Part shown: positions 1 through 9,125 of the stretch, piece after piece
Position numbering within the stretch: the first letter of the stretch is position 1
Layout: every line of letters begins with the position of its first letter
From: Sthenelais limicola
Lineage: Eukaryota; Annelida; Polychaeta; Phyllodocida; Sigalionidae
Direction of reading: 5' to 3'
DNA length: 64,000 nt
Assembly: GCA_942159475.1 (NCBI GenBank)
Contig: OW804097.1
Location: forward strand, 3,327,357-3,391,356
Translations under genes and position numbers: made by a program
Notes under the pieces: model-generated
What the model saw: only the letters and a program-made list of their open reading frames with translations
Database searches by the model: none
What the model was told of the DNA's origin: nothing

Positions 1-526
1 CCTGTATATGTTCCTGTGATTGAATACCAGAAACTTCATACGACTTCAGCTCTTTTTCTTCTTTATTCCCTGAATGTTATTTTAACACATGTTTTATATT
101 ATATATATCGGTGAGGTGTAGATATCACTAGGATATACTTGGAGAATATGGTAGAGTCTTCAGTCGTTCAGCTTGGCAAATATGTGTAAGGTACACCTGT
201 AGGATTACTCAAGGATATATTACTATGACTTCGAAATATAATTAACTATTAATAACACACACAACTGCTGTTATACCTTGCTGGGATCTTGTATTTATTT
301 GGTTCACAGTGGCCGAATGAACAGTTAATAAAATACACAACCCAGAGGTGTAGAGCAAGTTGGTGGTGGCAGTCTCTAAGTTAAAGCAGAAGTGATTCAA
401 TATGCAAATATTACTCTAAATGTCCCTTTAAGACATTAAATCGAACGTTTCAACTACATAGAGATCACATATATAAGTTATCACATGGCTCTGTTTGCCA
501 GGCCTAGGGCTCGCAAGGTTTATTAT
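1..526. other. non-coding, no feature recognised
   Basis: AT-rich sequence with many stops in all frames. I see no gene, no splice-bounded exon and no repeat shared with the rest of the window. Confidence 0.5.
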
Positions 527-650
527 GTGATTAATTTCTCGAGATTTTGTGTCTGAGGCATTTGCTTGAAAATAAACCCCGAGGCCCGGAGGGCCGAGGG
601 GTTTATTTTCAAGCAAAAGCCGAAGACACAAAATCGAGAGAATTAATCAC
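527..650. repeat. 124-bp near-perfect palindrome (hairpin)
   Basis: Two arms of about 60 bp are reverse complements: the left begins GTGATTAATTTCTCGAG and the right ends CGAGAGAATTAATCAC. They meet at a GC-rich centre near 585-600 (CCCGAGGCCCGGAGGGCCGAGGG). Both arms carry AAAATAAACCCC or its complement. It could be a tiny foldback transposon. The short minus-strand frame that crosses it is a by-product of the palindrome. Confidence 0.8.
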
Positions 651-1026
651 TTTAATAGCCGATTTTTGGATTCAATACTACTGTTTAAACACATATTAAC
701 CAAAATTAGGCTTCAAAAAAGGTTGTAGATGTACTTACAGCAGGATGAATTTCAATAATTTAGCTCCTCCACTCGAACACATGGGTTACTCTTTTACGTC
801 TGACATGGAAAGGACCGAGTCAAATGCAGCCTTTATAACATCCAAATCAGGATGTTTTACACATTTTAACCCATCACATTCTAATATTTAGATTATTTTA
901 CCTATTTCTAACCAATATCACATATGTACACGTAATCATAACTTCAGAATGTCGTTTACGTCAGCCGCACCCTCCGTTCCAGAAACAAACGAAGCTTCCA
1001 CTTTTTGCAGGCAACCAAGCATCATA
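651..1026. other. non-coding, no feature recognised
   Basis: No credible coding frame or repeat is seen here. Confidence 0.4.
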
Positions 1027-2270
1027 CTTCCGGTTTACGAATGCCGTGTCCGTGTGTCTAGGGACTTAAAAAAGAAATAAATAAAAGATTTGAATCGGTA
1101 GAAATGTTTTAAATGTTGTTTTAAGCCGATAGCGAAGTTTTCCTCTATGGAAATCAAGTAATAAATGAATGGCGAGTTCAGAAACCATGTGTTTACGCGC
1201 CCGCAAGTTTGCACGCTTTAGTCGGGATCTTGATGGTAACGCGACGGCTGGCAGAACGAACAGCCAGGTAGAACAGCCAATCAGAGGTGCGTATTTACTG
1301 ATGTTACTTTTCAAACCGGCCGGCGTGTTTTCGCAAGGATCCGCTGCTTGCTATCCAAAGCATCGGAGACTTCCGGTTATCGAATGCCGTGTTGCGTGTG
1401 TCTAGGGACTTAAAAAAGAAATAAATAAAACATTTGAATCGGTAGAAATTATTTAAATATAGTTTTAGCCCGATAGTGAAGATTTAGTCTACGGGAATCA
1501 AGTATTCAATGAATGGCGATTTCAGAAGCCATGCGTGTTACGTGCGAGCGATCAAGCAAGGCGGAAGCAGTTTGGCGACTTCGGCATAGCCACTCTGTAC
1601 ACCGTGCACATGGCGTTGCATGTTGTACGGTAGTCTAAATAGCGCACGGAGGATTTCATTCGAAAGTGCCCGCACGTCAACAAACCGGAGCTTGCACGAT
1701 GTCTACTGTCGTCACGTGTCGAGGCCTAGGCTGTGATTACTTGGATTATTCCCTATTTCGTTGCTTACCACCATTCAGCAAGCAGATCATGCTAAGTACA
1801 AGGATATTTGGAACATTATCGGTGATTTTGGAGATATTGTGTAGAGTTTTACATAGCCTGGGCTTGACCCCACGAGGGGAGGCAGCCATTGTATCATGAA
1901 ATATCGCTCGCACGATGTCTATCGTCGTCACGTTATGGCGAACCCTATGCCCTAAAAACTTAAAAATGGCTAATATTTCCATCGGAAACAGTGGAGGAAT
2001 GACTTTAATGTGACCAGGACTTTATACACGTTCCAAACTGAACGCGGAATCGACGAAAAACAACCAAAAAACTCTAGTTAAGACCCGACCTTGAACCCTG
2101 AACCTGGAACTGTCATGGCCGCTTGTGGCGAACATGACGATGATTTGCAGGAATTGACAAATCGATTATTCCCTATTTCGTTGTTCACCACCATTCAGCA
2201 AGCGGAATATCCTTCTACAATGATATTTGGAACATTATCGGTGATTTTGGAGCTATTGGGAGTGATATTT
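1027..2270. repeat. block of diverged local duplications
   Basis: The segment starting at 1027 (CTTCCGG, then TCTAGGGACTTAAAAAAG) recurs at 1370, offset 343, over about 150 bp. A second segment starting at 1744 (GATTATTCCCTATTTCG) recurs at 2164, offset 420, over about 100 bp, including GGAACATTATCGGTGATTTT. A short motif, GCACGATGTCTA, occurs near 1692 and 1911. Short frames here are not conserved between copies, so I do not call genes. It may be an old repeat that has been tandemly rearranged. Confidence 0.7.
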
Positions 2271-3664
2271 AGGCGACAAACAACTAGTTGATGAGGTAAG
2301 TGACTGATTGAGCGGAAACGCCGACTGGGGTTTATTTTAACTACATCCGCAAAATAAATCTACATCCGCAAAATAAACCCCTGAATCCGAACAATAATTT
2401 ACTTCATCCGTTTTCCGGTTTGACCACTTCCTGTCCAAACAGTAATTTATAAGTATCCAGAACCCCAGCAGAATCCAAAGATCTGCTATTAAAGGGAAAT
2501 AATCAACCCTTCCTTATAAATAAGTTGAATAATCGATTGTTACAAAAGTTAGTAACTATAGTAAATTATAGTAAGTTATAAGCTGAAAACATGAATGCGT
2601 GTGTATTTCCTCTGTAATTTCTTTGTAAGAACCTTATAAAAAGAACTATATTATTCTGACATTGTGAGATATGATTGTAAGCTTAAATTCGTTCAAACAT
2701 CTGTTAATTCCTACTTTTAGATACAAAATCAACGAATCTGTCTTTCTGAAATGTTAAACTGTAAAGACCAGTAGAGGGTATTGAATTCAGTTGCCCCTAG
2801 CAACGGGGCTTTTTAAAGCATGTGGGAGACTTGAAACATACAGGTCCATTTGGAGAAAATGTGGGTCTAAATTAAACAAAAAGATTTATTCAAATCGGTG
2901 CATTCTGAGTGGGGCTTTGAGGGGGCATTAGAACCATTCCCTCTGGCAGTCAGAGTCAAAACCCCTGCAAATGGCACATGATGATAAGCCAGGAATTAAT
3001 GTATCTCTGGAGTCATGACGCATAGCCCTTATTTGGACATTAGTATAGACGTACACATGGCATGTTTCTAATAATCTTGATCATTATTCTAAATGTGCTT
3101 TGGGTACAAAAAAGGGATTACCTTGAATATGGGTCCAAATTATGTATACATGTTCAAAGTTAAATGTGTTAATTTGCTGAGTTATGGATATACATAATGC
3201 ATACGTGTGGTATGCAGTAAAGCTGACTATATGGTATATGTCTTTACTGTTTCCTTGATAAGTAGAAAGCGGTGGCTTTTGATCATTTTTCCTGGTTTCA
3301 TTTAAAACTAGAGTACTTTGTACATAATAATCTCATGATACTCAAGGAAAATATAATTTTGATACTGAGTAGGCGAAACGGTGAATATATGACGGGGACA
3401 GCGATTTAATGACAGTAGATTGATCTAGATATCACCAACTTCGACAGCTATTTCCAGTAAAACTATTCCAGTTACAAAACCCATATTTACAGCCTTTTGA
3501 GATCTGCATAGAATAATTTGTATCCTCAAATATCATGGTACAAGAATATTTCATGTACAAAATGGCAAATTGGTGCGTCTAATATTAGTTGCACAAGTAG
3601 CGGTGCTGTGTGGGTGCTGTGCGGATGCTTTGTGGGTTTTCGGTGCTGTGCGTCTTTTAGTCAG
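2271..3664. other. non-coding, no gene seen
   Basis: No gene is visible. A short direct repeat (TCCGCAAAATAAA) lies near 2346-2375. The rest is AT-rich and without recognisable structure. Confidence 0.45.
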
Positions 3665-3860
3665 ACCCGAGAGAAAGAGAGGGATGGAGCGGTGAAAGAA
3701 AAAAGAGAAAAAGGGGGCAGGGGAGAGGGGAGCAATTTGTGGGTAGAGAGAATGAGAGGGAAGAGAGAGTGGGGGAGAAAACGGAAACAGATGGAGAGAG
3801 AAGAGGGAGAGAAAGAGGATGGCGGAGAGAGGGAGAGAGACAAAAGAGAGTGGGGGAGTA
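3665..3860. repeat. GA-rich low-complexity tract
   Basis: This is almost pure purine on the + strand (GAGAGAAAGAGAGGG-type runs). Long frames on both strands here (Glu/Arg/Lys-rich on +, Ser/Leu/Pro-rich on -) are products of the composition, not genes. Confidence 0.85.
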
Positions 3861-3895
3861 AAGGAAATGAGTACTCGTTAAAATGTATAAAATGT

Positions 3896-3990
3896 GAAGG
3901 GTCACAGGAAAATGAGTCATATGTGGCAAAATTTAGATTTTTTCAAAGTGATTTATTTACAAGCTCCCCTAATGGGAATGTTCTGACTTT
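3896..3990 (+). mobile_element. MITE-1 family, truncated 5' end copy
   Basis: This matches the left end of the window's MITE-1 family: a form of GTCACAGGAAAATGAGTCAT, then TGGCAAAATTTAGATTTTTT and a CAAAGTGATTTATTTACAAG block that parallels the CAAAGTGTTTTTTCCACAAG of the full copy at 31705. The right half is missing. Confidence 0.65.
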
Positions 3991-4216
3991 CCCATAGTTT
4001 TGAATTCATATGAAAATGCAAATAGAGTATGGAACCATTTGTATCAGTACATCCCTCCAAAGTCTATGACAGTATACGGTAACATAGGCTCTGACTGGGC
4101 AGTGAGGCCGGGTCGCGGTGGGGTCAGGCCGCCCAGGCCCATAGAGCGCGTAGGGGTAAGGTGGGCGCGATGAGGACGTCGCGAGAAGGGATTGGCGCGA
4201 CTAGGTATAGGACCGG

Positions 4217-4945
4217 TGCAAATGGTAACTGGGGTGCATTCACAATTGGTTTTTTTTCAAAAGTACCGCCAATACACTTGTGTGGCATTTATACCACTAC
4301 AGATATTCCACATCATATCCATAGGAATGTTATAAGCGATATACATCTATAGTTTATGTGTGTTATATACCTGTTTGATATTGAAAAATGCTGTGATCAA
4401 AACACCCTAATGACTGTACATATAGATTGTCCCTAGTGGCTATGGGTGAGGCAGTGACAACAAACAGCTGGAACACACCAATAGGGTGATGCTATGCTGT
4501 CAGGCTCACAATGAGGATGGCAGAATTGATGAAAATAAAATGATGCATATAAAGAGAGGGCAACACATTCACTGCCCTAAATTCTCTCCAAAATCTTGAG
4601 GGAATATTGATACCCTTTAAATATATCTCTGAGCAAAAATGTACTTCTCCAACAGCACAATGAATGTGCCTCACTGAGTGCATCATTACTGCGTTTTTAA
4701 CCTGGCCAATAGTGCATTATTGAGTGCATCAGAAGAGCATTAAATACCCTGGCCAATAGTGCATCGTCGAGTGCATGAGAACCGCATTTATAAAACAGGT
4801 CAATAGAGCATTGCAAAATCAAGTTTGAGCCTCATAATCGTTTACGATTTTCACTACTAGTAAAGCACCAGGTCAAAATCAGGTGTAATTGTCCAGGTGA
4901 AGATCATGTTAGAACTCCTCTATTGCACATCGGGTGGAGAGTACT
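4217..4945 (+). repeat. ~0.7 kb dispersed repeat R1, copy 1
   Basis: Near-identical sequence recurs in the same orientation at 56026-56675, and a short piece occurs at 54450-54562. The shared span runs from AACTGGGGTGCATTCACAATTG to CTCTATTGCACATCGGGT and includes a GAGTGCATCA motif repeated several times (CACTGAGTGCATCATTACTG, TATTGAGTGCATCAG). It has no long ORF and no clear terminal inverted repeat. It is probably a non-autonomous element of unknown class. Confidence 0.8.
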
Positions 4946-5104
4946 AGTACAGGTACTAGTACAGATCTGGGTCCACTGAGCAGACACAATCAACTCGACA
5001 AAATCTGAATAGGGCTTTAAGAACGTTGATGAAAATCAAAGTGAATGTTGTTTTGTACCCAATCTGAAAGGATATAAACGTGAAATAGGAAAAATAAAAA
5101 ATAT

Positions 5105-5330
5105 CCAAGACTTTTCTTTTTGGAATATCAAACACCTTTTTGTCAACTTTCTTTTCCTTTTTGCCAATGTCCTTTTCCTTTTCGGATTATCATTTTCCTT
5201 TTAGGAATATACTTTTCCTTTTTGGAATATCCTTTCCTTTTTGGAATATCCTTTTCTTTTTGGAATATCCTTTTCCTTTTCCTAATATCCACTCCTTTTC
5301 CAAATATCCACTCCTTTTCACCCAAATGTA
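5105..5330. repeat. ~20-bp pyrimidine-rich minisatellite
   Basis: About ten diverged copies of a unit close to CCTTTTTGGAATATCCTTTT. The Phe/Leu-rich frames on + and Lys-rich frames on - that cross it are artefacts of the repeat. Confidence 0.8.
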
Positions 5331-5819
5331 CCATGATGTATTCCTACCCCAACATGACTGTGTCTAATTTCGAGCTACATTGCAGAGCTGAAATTCTCCC
5401 CATAAAGATGAGAAGGGGAATTTTCTAGGGTCGGGGTCTTTATAAATGGGAATATCAATATGGGTACCTGGGTCCCGTTGTTCCATTTTCTCGCTAACTA
5501 TATACTATATCTCCACTGGAAAAATAAATGTTTAGCAAAACACAGAGCCATGGGGCCCAGAGAGAATGTGGTTAGGCGGGTCCGAAGCCTTTAAGAATCC
5601 AAGATGGCGCAGATCGCTAAGGTCGTTGGCTGATACTGGGAAATGAGCCGCCCAAAATCCGTGTGATTAAGACTATTATCGGAAAATCAGACAATACGGA
5701 CAGTTCAATCAACCTAATGTGCAAACCCTGGACTATTTAGTGAATGATTACAAAACCCAAGGAACTGCTTAGAAAGGATTACAAAACTTACGTATCGGCA
5801 GTGTAGCTATTATCGCCCA

Positions 5820-7058
5820 ATGGAGTCCGATGACTTGGTAACACCGGTAACACACACACAGCTAGCTCTACGTAGTGGGAAAATTCTTACAGACACACAA
5901 ATATCAGTGAAATCAAAGTCCAAAGACAGAAAAGGGTCTAAACAACTAGTAGAGTGCATCAAAGGTCCAGAAATAATGTCAGAGAATGTAGATAAATCCA
6001 GTCAGTTAGACTCGGAAACGGAAGCATGTCCGGATGCCCAAACAATCAATAGTCCGACAAGGCAAGAAGGAAACGGTGCCGTTTCAGAAAAAGATCTGAC
6101 TGGCGATCAAACGCATGAGGATGAAATAGGATCAGCACAAATAAACGCTGTAGTTGAGTCAATAAATGTAGATAATACACAGGATCCTAACCATAAATCA
6201 CCAATTAAATTATCAGTTGACGAAACACCAAAACACGAGCCTCCATCAAATGAAATGGCCGCCAGTAGTCTGAAACCACCAGAGAAACAAGAGCTCACTA
6301 TGGACTCGATAAAACTATACTTTAGTGGTATATTCGAAAGTCTAAAGACACATAATGAACAGACACAGGCAACACATACGGCTTCAATCGAAGCTAAAAT
6401 CAAAGCATCAAAGGATGAATTACTGAGAAAACAAATTGAATATGATGAGAGACTAGAAAAAGTAAAGTCTTCCCTAGGTGATGCCATAGGGAAAGAACCC
6501 TCACTAGCAGAAGCAATAAAGATTCAGGTGGAGGAAAACGTGACAACTAAATTGCAAGATGTTGATAGAGATTTAGCACTGAGAGACGCGGGACATACTA
6601 AATTACTAACGACACTAAGAGCAGAAATAAAAAAGGTTGAAGACGCGCAAGATATGACTGGAGCCTTAGCAAGAATCGAAGAGCTGGAAAATCATCGAAT
6701 TGAAACAATAAATCAAGTAACACATGCGCACAAAACGAACGAAAAGTTGACCATACAACTGAATCGCGCATAAGAAAAAATTGAAATATTGGAAGAAAGA
6801 AGCAGAAAACTAAACCTGGTCATAGAGGGAGTACCAGAAGAATTACACGAAAATCTGCATGATAAAATGTATAACTTGATCAATCCAGTAATACCAGAAA
6901 TAGACACCACTGATTTTGATGCGATATATAGGCGCGGCAAATTCAACAAGAAGAAACGCAGGCCGATCATGCTAAGGCTCACGAATTTGCAAACAAAGGA
7001 CCAAATTCTTCAACAAGCGCCAGCGATCAAAAATCATTGCAAAAATGATAAGCTCTAG
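5820..7058 (+). pseudogene. LINE ORF1, N-terminal part: acidic linker, coiled coil, start of RNA-binding region
   Basis: The ATG at 5820 opens a polar, low-complexity N-terminus of about 160 residues (MESDDLVTP...). From about residue 160 a long heptad-like helical region follows, consistent with the trimerising coiled coil of L1-like ORF1 proteins. An in-frame TAA at 6771-6773 interrupts the helix. The same frame continues without loss of sense (EKIEILEERSRKLNLVIEGV), and LVIEGVPEE is typical of the RRM of L1-type ORF1p. The frame then stops at 7056-7058, after an A-rich stretch (GCAAAAATG), and sense continues in the +1 frame from 7045. The simplest reading is one nonsense change plus one homopolymer indel in a once continuous ORF1. 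The protein would bind element RNA as a chaperone. Confidence 0.8.
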
Positions 7059-7740
7059 GATCAATAGGGATATCCCCGTCGAAATGCAACAAAAAAATGC
7101 AACAGTAAGAAAATGTGGGAAATTATTAGAGAAATACGATACAACTGACTCCCCCAAGATTAAAGCAAATCACATCATCTACAAAGGCGAGAAATATTAT
7201 CATAATGACCTTGACCTTTTGCCCGAGGGCTGCAAACCCGAAAATACGAAAACACAAATTTTCGGCACACAAAATGCAATTGGGTTCCAGGGAGACAAAG
7301 TGTATTTGTCGAACTTTTACCAAAGGCAATTCTGGTACAAAGGAAATCAATTTAGCTCATCAGAACAAGCCTTCCAATATGAGAAGGCTATGAGCAATAA
7401 AAATCCCCAGAATACGAAACTAGCCAAACAAATCTCCCTTGAGGACAATCCATATGAAATCAAATCCCTTTCGAGCAAGATCGTACCGGCGAGTGACTGG
7501 ACTGGACAAGAAGCTGACATTCTCAAAGGTATCGTAAAACATAAGTTTCACCAACACCAAGATCTAAAAACCAAACTTATGAATTGCCAACAAGACACAT
7601 TTTACGAAATGACAATGGATAGAAAATGGGGGACAGGATTTCGCTTGAATGATACTAAATTTCAACCCGATCGTATACAAGGAAACCTATTCGGAGCCAT
7701 ACTTGGGGAGTTGAAACAAGAGTTCATTAACGAGGCATAA
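7045..7740 (+). CDS. LINE ORF1, C-terminal part: ORF1p C-terminal region fused to a NADAR (YbiA-like) domain
   Basis: Residues 1-60 continue the ORF1p RNA-binding C-terminal region (SRINRDIPVEMQQKN). Residues ~75-228 form a NADAR domain. LSNF is at 88-91, SSEQAFQYEKA at 105-115, KHKF at 166-169, a conserved Glu at 188, Asp192, WGTG at 195-198, and GNLFGAILGELK towards the end. These match the family blocks LSNF, S-E-x-A-x(3)-KA, E-x(3)-D-x(2)-WG-x-G and GxNxLGxxLM, so the catalytic residues appear to be kept. Known NADAR proteins cleave N-glycosidic bonds: YbiA acts on riboflavin intermediates, and others remove ADP-ribose from guanine in nucleic acid. The role in a LINE is unknown. The listed start is only where this frame opens; the real ORF1 starts at 5820. 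Confidence 0.85.
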   Translation: MISSRINRDIPVEMQQKNATVRKCGKLLEKYDTTDSPKIKANHIIYKGEKYYHNDLDLLPEGCKPENTKTQIFGTQNAIGFQGDKVYLSNFYQRQFWYKGNQFSSSEQAFQYEKAMSNKNPQNTKLAKQISLEDNPYEIKSLSSKIVPASDWTGQEADILKGIVKHKFHQHQDLKTKLMNCQQDTFYEMTMDRKWGTGFRLNDTKFQPDRIQGNLFGAILGELKQEFINEA

Positions 7741-7764
7741 CAATAACAACATAGTTAGGGTCAG

Positions 7765-7903
7765 GAAGCCGGTGGGGCTATGGTCTGTTATACCTATCAT
7801 TGAACACAGTATATTTACAGAACAGCTGAGCGCGGTCTAAAGCACAGTGGGTCTATAGTCTGTTATGCCTGACATTGATTACTATATATTTTCAGAACAA
7901 GAA
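7765..7903 (+). repeat. tandem ~75-bp duplication upstream of the SGNH ORF
   Basis: Two diverged units each read GGG(T)CTATGGTCTGTTAT, then ...CATTGA..AC..TATATTT(T)ACAGAAC or TTTTCAGAAC. They end at about 7832 and 7898. Each unit ends in a pyrimidine stretch plus CAG, like a 3' splice site, just before the second ORF's ATG at 7908. The duplication may matter for expression of the downstream ORF; that is inference. Confidence 0.65.
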
Positions 7904-7907
7904 AAGT

Positions 7908-8540
7908 ATGGAGCGAGTTTTCGTAATAGGTGACTCGAGAGTCAGACACCTACGACCATATCTAGCTCCATTGATGTCGCCAACACAGTATAATAACGTA
8001 ATGGTATATGCATACTCCAGGGCTTCAATGAAGCTTTCGGCCAGTTTAGCATACGATAGAATCAACCACCTTCGCCCAGAAATAATAATCTATGAGTCAG
8101 GCCTCTGTACACTGACTAAGAAATACAAGGGCCAAGTTGAATTGGTATGGCCGTCAGTAAGCGAGTCAGTGATTAAATATCAAGAGCATATGGAGTATGT
8201 CGACGCCATAACAAACCAAGCGATGTACCCAAGAGAAGCAACAATAATCTACTCGACAGTGATTGGGATGAACCTAGCGATATACAATGGGCAAGAACAC
8301 AACGATAAACAAGATCTACTAAATGAGATAATTGGAAAAGTCAACACAGCCATAATAACAAAGAACGCATCACGAGGCCTTCCCACTCCATATTTACACG
8401 ATCATGTTCACCACAATTGTAAACGAACGCATAAACATTATTACAATAGACTGACGAGCGATGCCTGCCACCTCAAGCCTCATGGCCTTAATCACTGGGC
8501 AAAACAAATCCAATCCAATCCAAAACCTTGGACAAATTGA
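7908..8540 (+). CDS. LINE-encoded SGNH/GDSL hydrolase-like protein
   Basis: 210 residues from the ATG at 7908. Block I is VFVIGDSRVRHL, with the nucleophile Ser at residue 10. A middle block IIIYESGLCTLT resembles the Gly/Asn oxyanion block. The C-terminal DACHLKPHGLNHWA supplies the Asp185-x-x-His188 pair of block V. CR1- and L2-type LINEs are known to carry esterase domains of this family in their first ORF; here it is a free-standing ORF between ORF1 and the EN/RT ORF. The frame is open over its whole length. The canonical block II Gly and block III Asn are not clear, so enzyme activity is uncertain. Possible roles are membrane/lipid interaction or acetyl-ester hydrolysis, by analogy only. 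Confidence 0.75.
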   Translation: MERVFVIGDSRVRHLRPYLAPLMSPTQYNNVMVYAYSRASMKLSASLAYDRINHLRPEIIIYESGLCTLTKKYKGQVELVWPSVSESVIKYQEHMEYVDAITNQAMYPREATIIYSTVIGMNLAIYNGQEHNDKQDLLNEIIGKVNTAIITKNASRGLPTPYLHDHVHHNCKRTHKHYYNRLTSDACHLKPHGLNHWAKQIQSNPKPWTN

Positions 8541-8710
8541 GGGTCTAAAACAAGAAACCGCAATTAGAAATCTATATTTTCTTTAAAAACCCCAAATATA
8601 TACCCATGTTGGCGCGAGGTGACAGGTATACAGGTATATTTATACAGGTATATTTATAGAGTATAACAAAAAGTAAATATGGCTTAAAATGTTTTAAGGA
8701 TATGCCTTAT

Positions 8711-9015
8711 CAGTAAAGTAAGAAACTGTGATGATGGGGGTACATGAACGGGCCCCACTTGTTTTGTTCTGTTCCGTTCCGTTCTGTTCTGTTCGGTATT
8801 GTGTAAAATGCTTTTCTATGTTCAGAGTATCTAGGAGGGACAAAAAGACTCATGAGTCATGAATTATGAGTCAGTAAAGTAAGAAACTATGATGATGGGG
8901 GTACATGAACGGGCCCCACTTGTTTAGTTCTGTTTAGTTCTGTTCTGTTCTGTTCTGTTCGGTTCGGTTTTGTGCAAAATGCTCCTCCATGTATCCTGAG
9001 TATACAGGAGGGGAA
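8711..9015 (+). repeat. tandem ~160-bp duplication with (GTTCT)n inside the LINE
   Basis: CAGTAAAGTAAGAAACT, then GATGATGGGGGTACATGAAC, GGGCCCCACTTGTTT and a GTTCT/GTTCG pentamer run, occur twice (from 8711 and from 8873). Both copies continue into TGTGNAAAATGCT and end in (A)GGAGGG. The block sits between the SGNH and EN/RT ORFs. No ORF spans it. A regulatory or translation-reinitiation role is possible but not shown. Confidence 0.8.
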
Positions 9016-9125
9016 AAAAAGAGTTATGTGTAAAACTAGCTCTAAGTGATATTAGTTAATACCAGGTAGAAAAGTTTGCATAATAAAAAATTGCAATACT
9101 CACAACATCAAATGAAAGTTTTGAA

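Noticed and set aside
1066..2291. Several 66-82 codon frames
   Set aside because: Not conserved between the duplicated blocks that carry them.
3657..3929. Ser/Leu/Pro-rich minus-strand frames of up to 90 codons and a + strand frame of 159 codons
   Set aside because: They cover a GA-rich low-complexity tract; open frames follow from composition. No motif and no splice context.
5120..5428. Phe-rich frames on + and a Lys-rich frame on -
   Set aside because: Products of the 20-bp minisatellite.
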